This document shows positions 1-6,842 of a stretch of DNA of 15,811 bases, piece by piece. The first letter of the stretch is position 1. The number at the start of each line of letters is the position of its first letter. Source of the DNA: Nitrospinota bacterium (GTDB taxonomy: Bacteria; UBA8248); the NCBI GenBank assembly GCA_011523725.1, contig WTGD01000032.1, positions 1-15,811 of the forward strand, read 5' to 3'. The notes under the pieces are model-generated. The model saw nothing but the letters and a program-made list of their open reading frames with translations. It had not been told where the DNA came from and ran no database searches. Both the position numbers and the translations under genes were made by a program.

Positions 1-1105
1 GGATGTTCCAGGCCCGCCGGTTCTCCTGTATCGGCTGAGTCTCCACGAGGCCCTCTTTTTCGAATTCTTTCCAGATATCCTTGCCCTTCTCGGTCCGCAG
101 GACCACGATGGTCCAGCCCCGCGTGCCCACGCCGCCGCAGGCGATGTCCGCGAGTTCGGCGGAAAAATCCGCGCAATGCTGGCACTCGGGGCGCTGGTAG
201 TTCTCCATCGCCTCCTGGAGCGAGAAGGTGACGAGTTCCCCGTCTTTCTTGTGCACGAGCACCTCGCCCTTCACGTTGAATTTCGCCACATCCGTGAGGG
301 GGATGCCGAGGTCCTTTTCGATTTTCTCCGTCATGAGGTCGAAGGTGAAGACCTCCGTGCAGAACAGGCCAATCTGGAATGCCACGCGCTCGGAGAAGCC
401 TCTCAGGAAGCCGCGCTGTTTCTCGATGTGCTGGGGTCTTTTCTTGTGGGAGACCAGAAAAGAGGGGTCGATGAGCTCCATCTTCCGCACGGGCGTGACC
501 TGGCAGGGAACGCCCACGAAGCCGACTTTCTTGAGATCTCTTTTCTTCACCTCTTCGAGCGCCAGATTGTTCGGGCAATAGGTGTACCAGCTGCCCGCGC
601 TCGCGCGAATCTCCTCATACGTCGTGGCGACCTTGGGGCTGGGGTCGCACGGCGGGTCGTCCTCCCCGACGGCGGAGACCACCGCCCCGTCGATGACCCC
701 GGCCTCGAGCGCCCATGCGAGCAGCGCCGTGACGATGCCGCCGTCCTGGGCGCGCTCCATCACGTCGTCGCGCTTCGTCCTCGCCATGAAGATGTGCTGG
801 TAGGCGCCGAAGATGCCCTCGTACGTCTCGCTTCTCGTCTCACCGAAAGTGGCGTCTTTCAGGTGAATCTCCCTCGGCCAGAGCCTCGGACACACCGACG
901 CGCAAACGTCGCAGCCCACCCCCACACTGATGCCGCAGAAATCGAAGTCGGCCTTCGCCTTGGCCGTCTGCTTGGGCTTGGCGTCGATGTATTCGATGAC
1001 GTTGTGCGGGCAGACGAGGACGCAGCTTCCGCACTCGCAGCAACTGCCCGCGTCCACCACGTCGTTCATCATATCTTTGAAGGAATGGTGGTGAAGTTCG
1101 TTCAA
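1..1105 (-). CDS. FrhB-like coenzyme F420 hydrogenase/dehydrogenase beta subunit family protein (C-terminus cut by window edge)
   Basis: Iron-sulfur flavoprotein of the FrhB/FpoF family, whose members move electrons between F420 and another carrier; the exact partner here is unknown. Seen: an N-terminal ferredoxin part with cluster one at C22, C25, C28, C32 (CxxCxxCxxxCP) and a second set at C57, C65, C68, C72. The FrhB core follows, with QDGGIVTALLAW, a GVPCQVTPVRK segment, IGLFCTEVF and GVGTRGWT. The frame is open to the left edge, about 368 codons, close to full family length. I chose TTG at 1105: it has GGAG nine bases upstream, while the ATG pair at 1072/1069 has no ribosome site. It follows cofH by 19 bases, so it is probably co-translated with the FO synthase genes and linked to F420 use. 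The same family includes chlorophyll-modifying reductases, so the substrate is open. Confidence 0.86.
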   Translation of the reverse strand, partial: MNELHHHSFKDMMNDVVDAGSCCECGSCVLVCPHNVIEYIDAKPKQTAKAKADFDFCGISVGVGCDVCASVCPRLWPREIHLKDATFGETRSETYEGIFGAYQHIFMARTKRDDVMERAQDGGIVTALLAWALEAGVIDGAVVSAVGEDDPPCDPSPKVATTYEEIRASAGSWYTYCPNNLALEEVKKRDLKKVGFVGVPCQVTPVRKMELIDPSFLVSHKKRPQHIEKQRGFLRGFSERVAFQIGLFCTEVFTFDLMTEKIEKDLGIPLTDVAKFNVKGEVLVHKKDGELVTFSLQEAMENYQRPECQHCADFSAELADIACGGVGTRGWTIVVLRTEKGKDIWKEFEKEGLVETQPIQENRRAWNI

Positions 1106-1114
1106 GGGTTCTTT

Positions 1115-1118
1115 CTCC
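1115..1118 (-). promoter_or_regulatory. Ribosome binding site fixing the TTG start of the FrhB-like gene
   Basis: GGAG on the minus strand lies nine bases before TTG 1105-1103. It sits in the short gap after the cofH stop codon (1125-1127). No similar site precedes the downstream ATG codons at 1072 and 1069, so the TTG start is preferred and adds eleven residues. Confidence 0.5.
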
Positions 1119-1124
1119 GGCCGG

Positions 1125-2378
1125 TTAGCGGGGGCGCTCGGCACTCGGGACGCCCAGGTGGTTTTCCGGGATGAAGCCGTCCGCCTTTTTGCCGCCCGAG
1201 AAGCCTGCGCCGAGCAGCGCCTCGTCATCCGCGCGGGGAGAGCGGTATCTCGGGTCGTCTTCACGGATGATGTCGTAGGTGGTCGTGCGCTGAACGGGGA
1301 TGCGCCCCGCTCCGAGGATGGCGTCGTTGAACTGTCTGGGGCTCAGGCTTTGCCCGTATTCCGAGCCCGACTCTCTGGAGATGTTCTCCTCGATTAGTGT
1401 TCCGCCCAGGTCGTTCACCCCGAGGGAGAGCGCCTTCTGCGCGGCGTCGATACCGATCTTGGGCCAGGCCACCTGGATGTTGGCGATAGTCCCCCGGAAG
1501 AAAAGCCGGGCGACGGCGTGGAGTTTCAGGATGGTTTCCAGATCCGCCATCTCCTCGATGCCGAACTCCTCGCCCATCTTGTTGTCGTACGGGATGAAGG
1601 GCAGGGGAACGAACTCCGTGAACCGGCCTTCTCCATCCGTTTGGAGCGAGTCTTTTTGCATTTTTCTCAGGATTTCCATGTGCTCGGCCAGATCGGCGCT
1701 GCTCTCGATGTGGCCGTACATGACGGTGGACGTCGTCGGGATGCCCACGGCGTGGGCGGTCCGGATAATCTCGCACCACCTTTCGACGGGTATTCTCCCT
1801 GGACTGATGAGCTTCTTCACTCTCTCCACCAGAATCTCGGCGGCCGTTCCGGGGATGGAGCCTAATCCAGCATCTTTCAGGCGCGTGAGCACCACTTCGA
1901 GCGGCAGACGGGTTTTTCGCTGGATGTGGTCGACTTCCGCGGGCGAATAGGCGTGCATGTGCACGCCGGGAATGACTTCGCATGCGAGACGGAGCACTTC
2001 CTCGTAGCGGTCGATGGATATCTGGGGGTTCAAGCCCCCCTGCATGCAGATTTCGCGCACGCCGAAATCCCTTGCGCGCTCGAATTTCTCGCGTAGCACG
2101 TCGTCGTCGTGCGTGTAGGCGTCCGGCGCGTTCGGACGCCGCCAGAAGCCGCAGTATTTGCAATCCGTGTAGCATACGTTCGTGAAATTCACGTTCGCGT
2201 TGATGACGTAGCTCACCTCGTCGCCGACGGTCTTCTTCCTCTCCGCGTCCGCCGTCGCGTAAAGACGCTCGGTGAACCCCGCATCCCGCTCTGCGAGCAG
2301 GGCGGTGGCGCCGTCGCGCGGGATTTCCTCTCCCGCCTCGAAGGCGTCGAGAACTTCATGGGCGAAAAGGGCGCTCAT
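1125..2378 (-). CDS. cofH: FO synthase subunit 2, CofH (radical SAM 5-amino-6-(D-ribitylamino)uracil--L-tyrosine 4-hydroxyphenyl transferase)
   Basis: CofH uses a radical SAM reaction to join the tyrosine-derived hydroxybenzyl group to 5-amino-6-ribitylaminouracil, the first committed step to FO, the F420 chromophore. Seen in the 417-residue product: the CxxxCxxC cluster motif at C69, C73, C76 in a VNFTNVCYTDCKYCGF context; a QGG stretch near 113-115; PGTAAEIL at 176-183 (the menaquinone homologue MqnC differs here); STVMYGHIE near 217-225; and a C-terminal GVNDLGGTL...ENISRESG block. Roughly 40 residues after the QRTTTYDI segment look like a family-external tail of low conservation. The ATG overlaps the cofG stop as ATGA (2375-2378), implying translational coupling. 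MqnC/MqnE are the main alternatives; the adjacent cofG makes CofH much more likely. Confidence 0.92.
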   Translation of the reverse strand: MSALFAHEVLDAFEAGEEIPRDGATALLAERDAGFTERLYATADAERKKTVGDEVSYVINANVNFTNVCYTDCKYCGFWRRPNAPDAYTHDDDVLREKFERARDFGVREICMQGGLNPQISIDRYEEVLRLACEVIPGVHMHAYSPAEVDHIQRKTRLPLEVVLTRLKDAGLGSIPGTAAEILVERVKKLISPGRIPVERWCEIIRTAHAVGIPTTSTVMYGHIESSADLAEHMEILRKMQKDSLQTDGEGRFTEFVPLPFIPYDNKMGEEFGIEEMADLETILKLHAVARLFFRGTIANIQVAWPKIGIDAAQKALSLGVNDLGGTLIEENISRESGSEYGQSLSPRQFNDAILGAGRIPVQRTTTYDIIREDDPRYRSPRADDEALLGAGFSGGKKADGFIPENHLGVPSAERPR

Positions 2379-3376
2379 GCGATCTCCACGGGCAGGGCTT
2401 CCTGCGCTTCTCGCCGCTCCAGCATCCGGCGGAGCGCGGGCATGGTTTCAGGCGGACACCAGCCCGCCTCGATGAATTCATCGTACACCGGCATCCGCAG
2501 GCGCAGCGCGATGTCTTCCTGATGAAGGGACTGATCCAGATTCCCCAGTTTGGGCCAGCCGCGGTTCGGATTGATGTGATCGGGTTCTGGCGCGATGCCC
2601 CCGATGTCGTCCGCCCCCGCCATGATGAGGCCGAGCAGATCGTCCACCAGGTTCGGCGGAACCTGGATGTGCACGTCCGGCATGAGCCTTTGCACTTCGG
2701 GAATAAGGACCGCAATATCCTCATCCGGCGGCCGGGTCCACTTCGCCATCGGCGTCAGGGGCTGGGGGTTCAGGGGTTGTAAGATAATCTCCTGAATATG
2801 CCCGTAGCGGCCGTGCACGTCTGCGATGGCTTCCAGCGTCTCGACGCGCTCCTCAGGTGATTCCCCGATGCCGATCAGGATGCCCGTCGTGAACGCGATT
2901 CCGAGCTTGCCCGCCGCCTCCAGGGAGGCGAGCCTGATCTCGGGCGATTTCGTCGGCGCCGTCCGGTGGGCGATTCGCGTGGCTTCTGCGCTAACGGTCT
3001 CCATCATCATGCCCATCGAGACGTTGTAGGGCTTGAGAATCTCGTATTCCCATTCCTCCAGCGTGCCGATGTTGGCGTGGGGCAGCAGGCCGATGTCGAG
3101 GCACATCTTGCATACCGCCGCCGTATAGGCGGCGTAGGAGTCATGCCCCCATTCTTTCAACTGATGTTTAAGGCCCTTGTGCCGGTCGATTCCCTCGCCC
3201 GTCATGACGAGAGCCTCGACCACGCCCTGCGCATGGGCCTGCCTCGCGAGCCGCTCGCACTCCTCCATGGAGAGTAGGAGGGGAAAGCTGCTGCGGAAGC
3301 TGCAATAGCCGCAGTGGTTCACGCACCAGTTCGTGATGGGCAAGGTGAAGTTGAATGAATACGTGACCGTTCTCAG
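2375..3376 (-). CDS. cofG: FO synthase subunit 1, CofG (7,8-didemethyl-8-hydroxy-5-deazariboflavin synthase), probable CTG start
   Basis: CofG is the radical SAM enzyme that cyclises the CofH product to FO. The product is 333 residues from the chosen start. Seen: CxxxCxxC at C18, C22, C25 within TNWCVNHCGYCSF, then LLPHANIGTL, SMGMMMETVS, a THR-like IAHRTAPTKSPEIR stretch, TTGILIGIGES and YGHIQEIILQPLNP, all typical of CofG, and GGIAPEPDHINPN near the C-terminus. The usual first candidate, TTG at 3343, has no ribosome site and drops the conserved VTYS strand. The frame has a stop at 3392-3394 and no ATG, GTG or other TTG in between, so CTG 3376-3374, with GGAG seven bases upstream, is the best start. 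It lies 94 bases after the CoA-transferase gene and overlaps cofH. In actinobacteria CofG and CofH are one protein (FbiC); here they are separate. Confidence 0.92.
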   Translation of the reverse strand: MRTVTYSFNFTLPITNWCVNHCGYCSFRSSFPLLLSMEECERLARQAHAQGVVEALVMTGEGIDRHKGLKHQLKEWGHDSYAAYTAAVCKMCLDIGLLPHANIGTLEEWEYEILKPYNVSMGMMMETVSAEATRIAHRTAPTKSPEIRLASLEAAGKLGIAFTTGILIGIGESPEERVETLEAIADVHGRYGHIQEIILQPLNPQPLTPMAKWTRPPDEDIAVLIPEVQRLMPDVHIQVPPNLVDDLLGLIMAGADDIGGIAPEPDHINPNRGWPKLGNLDQSLHQEDIALRLRMPVYDEFIEAGWCPPETMPALRRMLERREAQEALPVEIA

Positions 3377-3383
3377 GACGTTT

Positions 3384-3387
3384 CTCC
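3384..3387 (-). promoter_or_regulatory. Ribosome binding site deciding the CTG start of cofG
   Basis: GGAG (minus strand) with a seven-base spacer to CTG 3376-3374. It is the only good Shine-Dalgarno match between the in-frame stop at 3392-3394 and the radical SAM motif. Confidence 0.5.
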
Positions 3388-3470
3388 GTTTTTATCGAGT
3401 CAAGTCCGCGATTTCTCCCGCATCCTATCGGCGGGGGCCGCCTCTGACAAGGCTTGGCTCCCCATGAACG

Positions 3471-4661
3471 CTACGCGACGCCCTTTTCCTTGAGCGCGGC
3501 GATTTCCCCGTCCGACTTGTCGAGGAGGCCTGTGAGGATTTCCTCGGTATGCTCGCCGAGCAGGGGAGGGGGCAGGCGGAGTTCGCCGGGCGTGTCCGAG
3601 AGCTTCATGGGGTTGCCCATCACCTTCAGGACACCGGTTCTCGCGTGCTCCATCTCGACGACCATCTCGCGGTGATGGATCTGCGGGTCCGCGCACAACT
3701 CCTCAATCGTCCGCACCGGCCCGCAGGGAACCCCTGCATCCGATACGATTTGAGCCCACTCCGCGCGGGTCTTGACCCGCATGGTTTCCTCGATCTCGGC
3801 TTCGAGTTCATCGCGCCCCGAGACGCGCGCCGCGTTCGTGGTCCATTTGGGGTCGTCCGCCAGATCGGCCCTGCCGATGGCGCGGGCGAAGCGCTGCCAC
3901 AGGGAGTCGTTCGCCGCCGCGACGATGAGTTCCCCGTCCGAGCAGGGAAAATCGCGGTAGGGCGCGATGCTCGGGTGGCGGTTCCCCAGTCGTCCGGGCG
4001 GGGTGCCTGTGGCGAAGAAGTTCCCCGCCGCGTGGCTCATGAGCGCCGCCTGTCCGTCCTGGATGGCCGTGTCGACGTACTGGCCCTCCCCCGTCTTCTC
4101 GCGGGCGATGATGGCCAGCAGGATCCCCTGGGTCGCGAACATGGCGGTGGTGAGATCGGCGATGGCGATGCCCGTCTTGAAGCCCCCGCCTCCCTCGGCC
4201 CCCGTGATGCTCATGAGTCCCCCTTCGCCCTGTAAGAGAATGTCGTAGGCGGGCCTCTCCCTGGAGGGGCCGCTCTGGCCGTAGCCCGAGACGCTGGCGT
4301 AGATGAGCCGGGGGTTGAGCGCGTGGCAGGTATCCCAGTCGAAGCCGAGCCGCTCGATGGCGCCGGGCCGGAAGTTCTGGATGAGGACGTCCGATTTCTC
4401 GACGAGCGCCGTCAGGATCGATTTGCCTTCCCCGGACTTCAGGTCGAGCGTGAGGCTTTTCTTGTTGCGGTTCACGGACTGGAAGTAGCTGCTCTCTCCC
4501 CCTTCGTAAAAAGGCGGCCAGCCGCGCGTGTCGTCTCCGCCGACGGGGTTTTCGACCTTGATGACCTCCGCCCCCATGTCGCCGAGCATCATGGTGCAGA
4601 ACGGCCCCGCCAGAATTCTGGAAAGATCGAGGACGCGAATCCCCTCAAGCGGCATACTCAT
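3471..4661 (-). CDS. CaiB/BaiF family (family III) CoA-transferase
   Basis: Cytoplasmic enzyme moving CoA between carboxylic acids through an aspartyl-CoA intermediate. The 396-residue length is usual for the family. Seen: N-terminal LEGIRVLDLSRILAGPF, MLGDMGAEVIKVE (nucleotide-like fold around 25-37), NKKSLTLDL, NFRPGAIERLG, SGYGQSGP, and the block IAIADLTTAMFATQGIL in which D169 aligns with the catalytic aspartate of formyl-CoA transferase. The C-terminal PCGPVRTIEE and GEHTEEIL segments are also typical. Substrates cannot be told from sequence; this family includes carnitine, oxalate, mesaconate and citramalate enzymes. ATG at 4661 has AAGGAG 13 bases upstream, somewhat far, with a closer GAGAAA. 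It starts 33 bases after aroE ends and is likely co-transcribed with it. A CitE-like lyase lies about 4 kb away on the other strand. Confidence 0.92.
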   Translation of the reverse strand: MSMPLEGIRVLDLSRILAGPFCTMMLGDMGAEVIKVENPVGGDDTRGWPPFYEGGESSYFQSVNRNKKSLTLDLKSGEGKSILTALVEKSDVLIQNFRPGAIERLGFDWDTCHALNPRLIYASVSGYGQSGPSRERPAYDILLQGEGGLMSITGAEGGGGFKTGIAIADLTTAMFATQGILLAIIAREKTGEGQYVDTAIQDGQAALMSHAAGNFFATGTPPGRLGNRHPSIAPYRDFPCSDGELIVAAANDSLWQRFARAIGRADLADDPKWTTNAARVSGRDELEAEIEETMRVKTRAEWAQIVSDAGVPCGPVRTIEELCADPQIHHREMVVEMEHARTGVLKVMGNPMKLSDTPGELRLPPPLLGEHTEEILTGLLDKSDGEIAALKEKGVA

Positions 4662-4694
4662 GGAATTTCTCAGGCTCCTTGTCTCAAGTGGATA

Positions 4695-5558
4695 CTATCG
4701 GTTCCGAAGCGCTTCGAGCATCTTCTCGCGCACGTGCTCGACCGGCATCTGCGTGCCGGTCCAAAGCTCCCAGCCCAGGGCGCCCTGGTGCAAAAGCCAG
4801 CCGACCCCCGAGACGGCGCGCGCGCCTCTCCGCCGGGCGGCTTTCAGGAACGGGGTGTCGAGCGGGTTGTAGACCGCATCCGCGCAGATGCTCTCGGGCG
4901 GTATGAACTCCTCGGGCAGGGGGCATGCCGCCTCCCGCGCCGCATCCCCGGTCATCCCCAGGCTCGTCGTGTTGACGATAATATCCCGCCCCTGCGCGGC
5001 GGATTCAAGCGCGTCCAGGCCGCCTCCGGCGATTTCGACATCCTGAAAGTGGGATTTCACTTCCTGCGCCAACGATACCGCCTTCTCCGCCGTGCGGTTT
5101 CTGATCTCGACGTGCGCGGCGCCAGTTTGCGCGAGCTTGATGGCGATGGCCCGCGCGGCCCCGCCCGCGCCGAGAAGCAGGCATCTTTTTCCTTGCGGTG
5201 AGACGCCCGTTTCCTCTTCCAGGGAGCGGAGCCAGCCCGCGCCGTCGGTGTTGTGGCCCTTGAGCCTGCTGCCCTCCTCTGAGCTCACCATGTTCACCGC
5301 GCCAATCATCCTCGCATCCTCGCTCAATTCGTCCATCAGCCCGAAAGTGGCCACCTTGTGGGGGATGGTGACGCAAAAGCCCGCGAAACCCATCGCCCCC
5401 GCGCCGCGCACCGCCTCCTCGTAGCGATCCGGATGCACCTCGTAGGCCGTGAAGCGGTAGGGCAGCCCCAGCGCCTGCGCCGCCGCGTTGTGCATGACGG
5501 GCGAGAGCGTATGCCCCAGGGGATAGCCGAAGATGGCGAGCGTCTTTTCGAGCGGCAT
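4695..5558 (-). CDS. aroE: Shikimate dehydrogenase (NADP+), AroE
   Basis: Reduces 3-dehydroshikimate to shikimate with NADPH, the fourth step of the route to chorismate and aromatic amino acids; cytoplasmic. Seen in 287 residues: GYPLGHTLSPVMHN at 11-24 (shikimate binding, usually SLSP), FCVTIPHK with catalytic K68, GAVN at 86-89, GHNTDG with catalytic D105, the glycine-rich GAGGAARA at 130-137, NRT at 154-156 (the position that favours NADP over NAD), NTTSLGM, DAVYNPLDTPFL and GWLLHQGALGWELWTG. Length and motifs are those of a standard AroE. ATG 5558 has GAGGA about seven bases upstream. It heads the minus-strand run that includes cofG and cofH; CofH consumes tyrosine, which AroE helps to make. 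A quinate/shikimate dehydrogenase role is a less likely alternative. Confidence 0.94.
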   Translation of the reverse strand: MPLEKTLAIFGYPLGHTLSPVMHNAAAQALGLPYRFTAYEVHPDRYEEAVRGAGAMGFAGFCVTIPHKVATFGLMDELSEDARMIGAVNMVSSEEGSRLKGHNTDGAGWLRSLEEETGVSPQGKRCLLLGAGGAARAIAIKLAQTGAAHVEIRNRTAEKAVSLAQEVKSHFQDVEIAGGGLDALESAAQGRDIIVNTTSLGMTGDAAREAACPLPEEFIPPESICADAVYNPLDTPFLKAARRRGARAVSGVGWLLHQGALGWELWTGTQMPVEHVREKMLEALRNR

Positions 5559-5621
5559 GGACGTTCCTCAACAGATTCGGGGTGCGCTTCCACTGCGTTC
5601 GTTGTGGCGCGAATCAGAGAT

Positions 5622-5636
5622 ACGCTAAAGTAGCGT
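5622..5636. promoter_or_regulatory. Inverted repeat midway between divergent aroE and alcohol dehydrogenase genes (candidate operator)
   Basis: ACGCTA-AAG-TAGCGT is a perfect 6-base inverted repeat with a 3-base centre. It lies almost exactly in the middle of the 152-base divergent gap (5559-5710). On the minus strand it falls between a weak -35-like TTGTGA and a weak -10-like TATCTC, so binding could block aroE transcription. The promoter boxes are poor; the operator role is inference. Confidence 0.3.
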
Positions 5637-5710
5637 TCATCACAACTTGCCGAGAGGCTCGCGCCGGTTTTTCCTGGGCGCACAGCCATCATTTCGAGGA
5701 GAGGGATTCG

Positions 5711-6835
5711 ATGTCCACCGTTCAGGCCGCCACGATTCTACAGCCGGGCGAGATCGCCCTGCGCGAATACCCCATGCCCGAGATTGAGGACGACGCCCTG
5801 TTGATGCGGGTGGCCGCCGTGGGCGTCTGCGGTTCGGACAAGCACATGTACGGGGGCAAGCTGAACGTGACGTGGCCGGTGATTCCGGGGCATGAGTTCA
5901 GCGGAATCATCGAGAAAATGGGGCCGCTGGCGAACTCGAACATGAAGATCGTGGGCGGCCCCATCAGGGAGGGCGACGCCATCACCGTGACGCCGGGCAG
6001 CCAGGCGTGCGGCAAATGCTGGTTCTGCGTTCATGTGCCGCACCGGCCCCAGTTGTGCCCGAACCGCACGGTGTTCGGATTCCGCACCTCCGCCGAGGCG
6101 CCGCACCTTTTCGGGGCGTATTCGGAATACATGTACATCCCCGGAAACTCCTTCGTCCTGAAGCTGCCCGAGGGACTGTCGCTGGAGCGGGCCACGCTCT
6201 GCGAGCCCCTGGCCGTGGCCCAGAGGGCGGCGGGGCGATCTCTCTCGCCGGGCATCCCCTATGCGGGGGAGGGGTTCGGCGTGGGCGCGCGGTGCGCCGT
6301 CATGGGCGTGGGCCCCATCGGGCTGCTCGTGGTGGCCGCCCTCAAGACGATGGGGGCGGGCGAGATCATCGCGGTGGACATGACGGAGGAGAGACTCGCG
6401 TTCTCCAGGAAATTCGGCGCCACGAAGACGGTGAGCCTGGCGGCGCTCACGCCCGAAGAGAGAAAAGAGCAGATCCTCTCCTGGACGGACGGTGTGGGGC
6501 CCGACGTGGTGGTCGAGGCGGCGGGCGTTCCGTCGGCCTTCGCCGAGGGGCTGGACATCGTCCGCCGGGGCGGGAAGCTGGTGGAGGTCGGGCACTACGG
6601 CGATCCGGGCGGGGTGGAGATCAGGCCCCACCAGGTGTGCAACAAGGACGTGGACATCTGCGGCTCATGGGCGTATCCGCAGGTGCAGTTCGAACCGGCG
6701 ATGGACATGCTGCTCAGAACCGACCTGCCGATTGACGACATCTTCACGCACCGCCTGCCGCTCTCCCAGGTGCAGGCGGGCATCGAGGTCACGGGCACGG
6801 GGGAGTGCCTGAAGGTCTTGCTCAAGCCGGATTAG
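5711..6835 (+). CDS. Zinc-dependent medium-chain alcohol dehydrogenase family protein
   Basis: NAD(P)-dependent oxidoreductase of the MDR superfamily, likely acting on a secondary alcohol or polyol; substrate unknown. Seen in 374 residues: catalytic zinc ligands C40 (VCGSDKH), H61-E62 (GHEFSG) and E165 (CEPLAV); structural zinc cysteines C100, C103, C106, C116; a Rossmann fold with GVGPIG at 199-204 and an acidic D223 at the end of the second strand, which favours NAD. The spacing from C106 to C116 is two residues longer than usual, and the loop from H61 to C100 is about ten longer. ATG 5711 follows GAGGAGAGGG; an open frame begins further up (5582), but that part has no ribosome site and is not MDR-like. 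Divergent from aroE, convergent with the amidase with seven bases between their stops. Confidence 0.9.
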   Translation: MSTVQAATILQPGEIALREYPMPEIEDDALLMRVAAVGVCGSDKHMYGGKLNVTWPVIPGHEFSGIIEKMGPLANSNMKIVGGPIREGDAITVTPGSQACGKCWFCVHVPHRPQLCPNRTVFGFRTSAEAPHLFGAYSEYMYIPGNSFVLKLPEGLSLERATLCEPLAVAQRAAGRSLSPGIPYAGEGFGVGARCAVMGVGPIGLLVVAALKTMGAGEIIAVDMTEERLAFSRKFGATKTVSLAALTPEERKEQILSWTDGVGPDVVVEAAGVPSAFAEGLDIVRRGGKLVEVGHYGDPGGVEIRPHQVCNKDVDICGSWAYPQVQFEPAMDMLLRTDLPIDDIFTHRLPLSQVQAGIEVTGTGECLKVLLKPD

Positions 6836-6842
6836 GCGCCTA

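Noticed and set aside
176..1174. Long open frame on the plus strand (332 codons)
   Set aside because: It lies opposite the FrhB-like gene, whose frame shows clear cysteine clusters and family motifs. The plus-strand product has no recognisable domain and reflects GC-rich codon bias.
3430..3442. GGCGG-GGG-CCGCC hairpin between the CoA-transferase gene and cofG
   Set aside because: The stem is only five pairs and no T-run follows on either strand, so it is not a convincing terminator.
3400..3465. 21-codon open frame between the CoA-transferase gene and cofG (minus strand)
   Set aside because: No ribosome site and no recognisable features; too short to support.
5582..5710. Upstream extension of the alcohol dehydrogenase frame
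   Set aside because: The extra 43 residues have no MDR similarity and no ribosome site. ATG 5711 has a strong one.
6836..6842. Possible terminator between the convergent alcohol dehydrogenase and amidase genes
   Set aside because: Only seven bases separate the stops, so there is no room for one; the transcripts must overlap or end inside the opposite gene.
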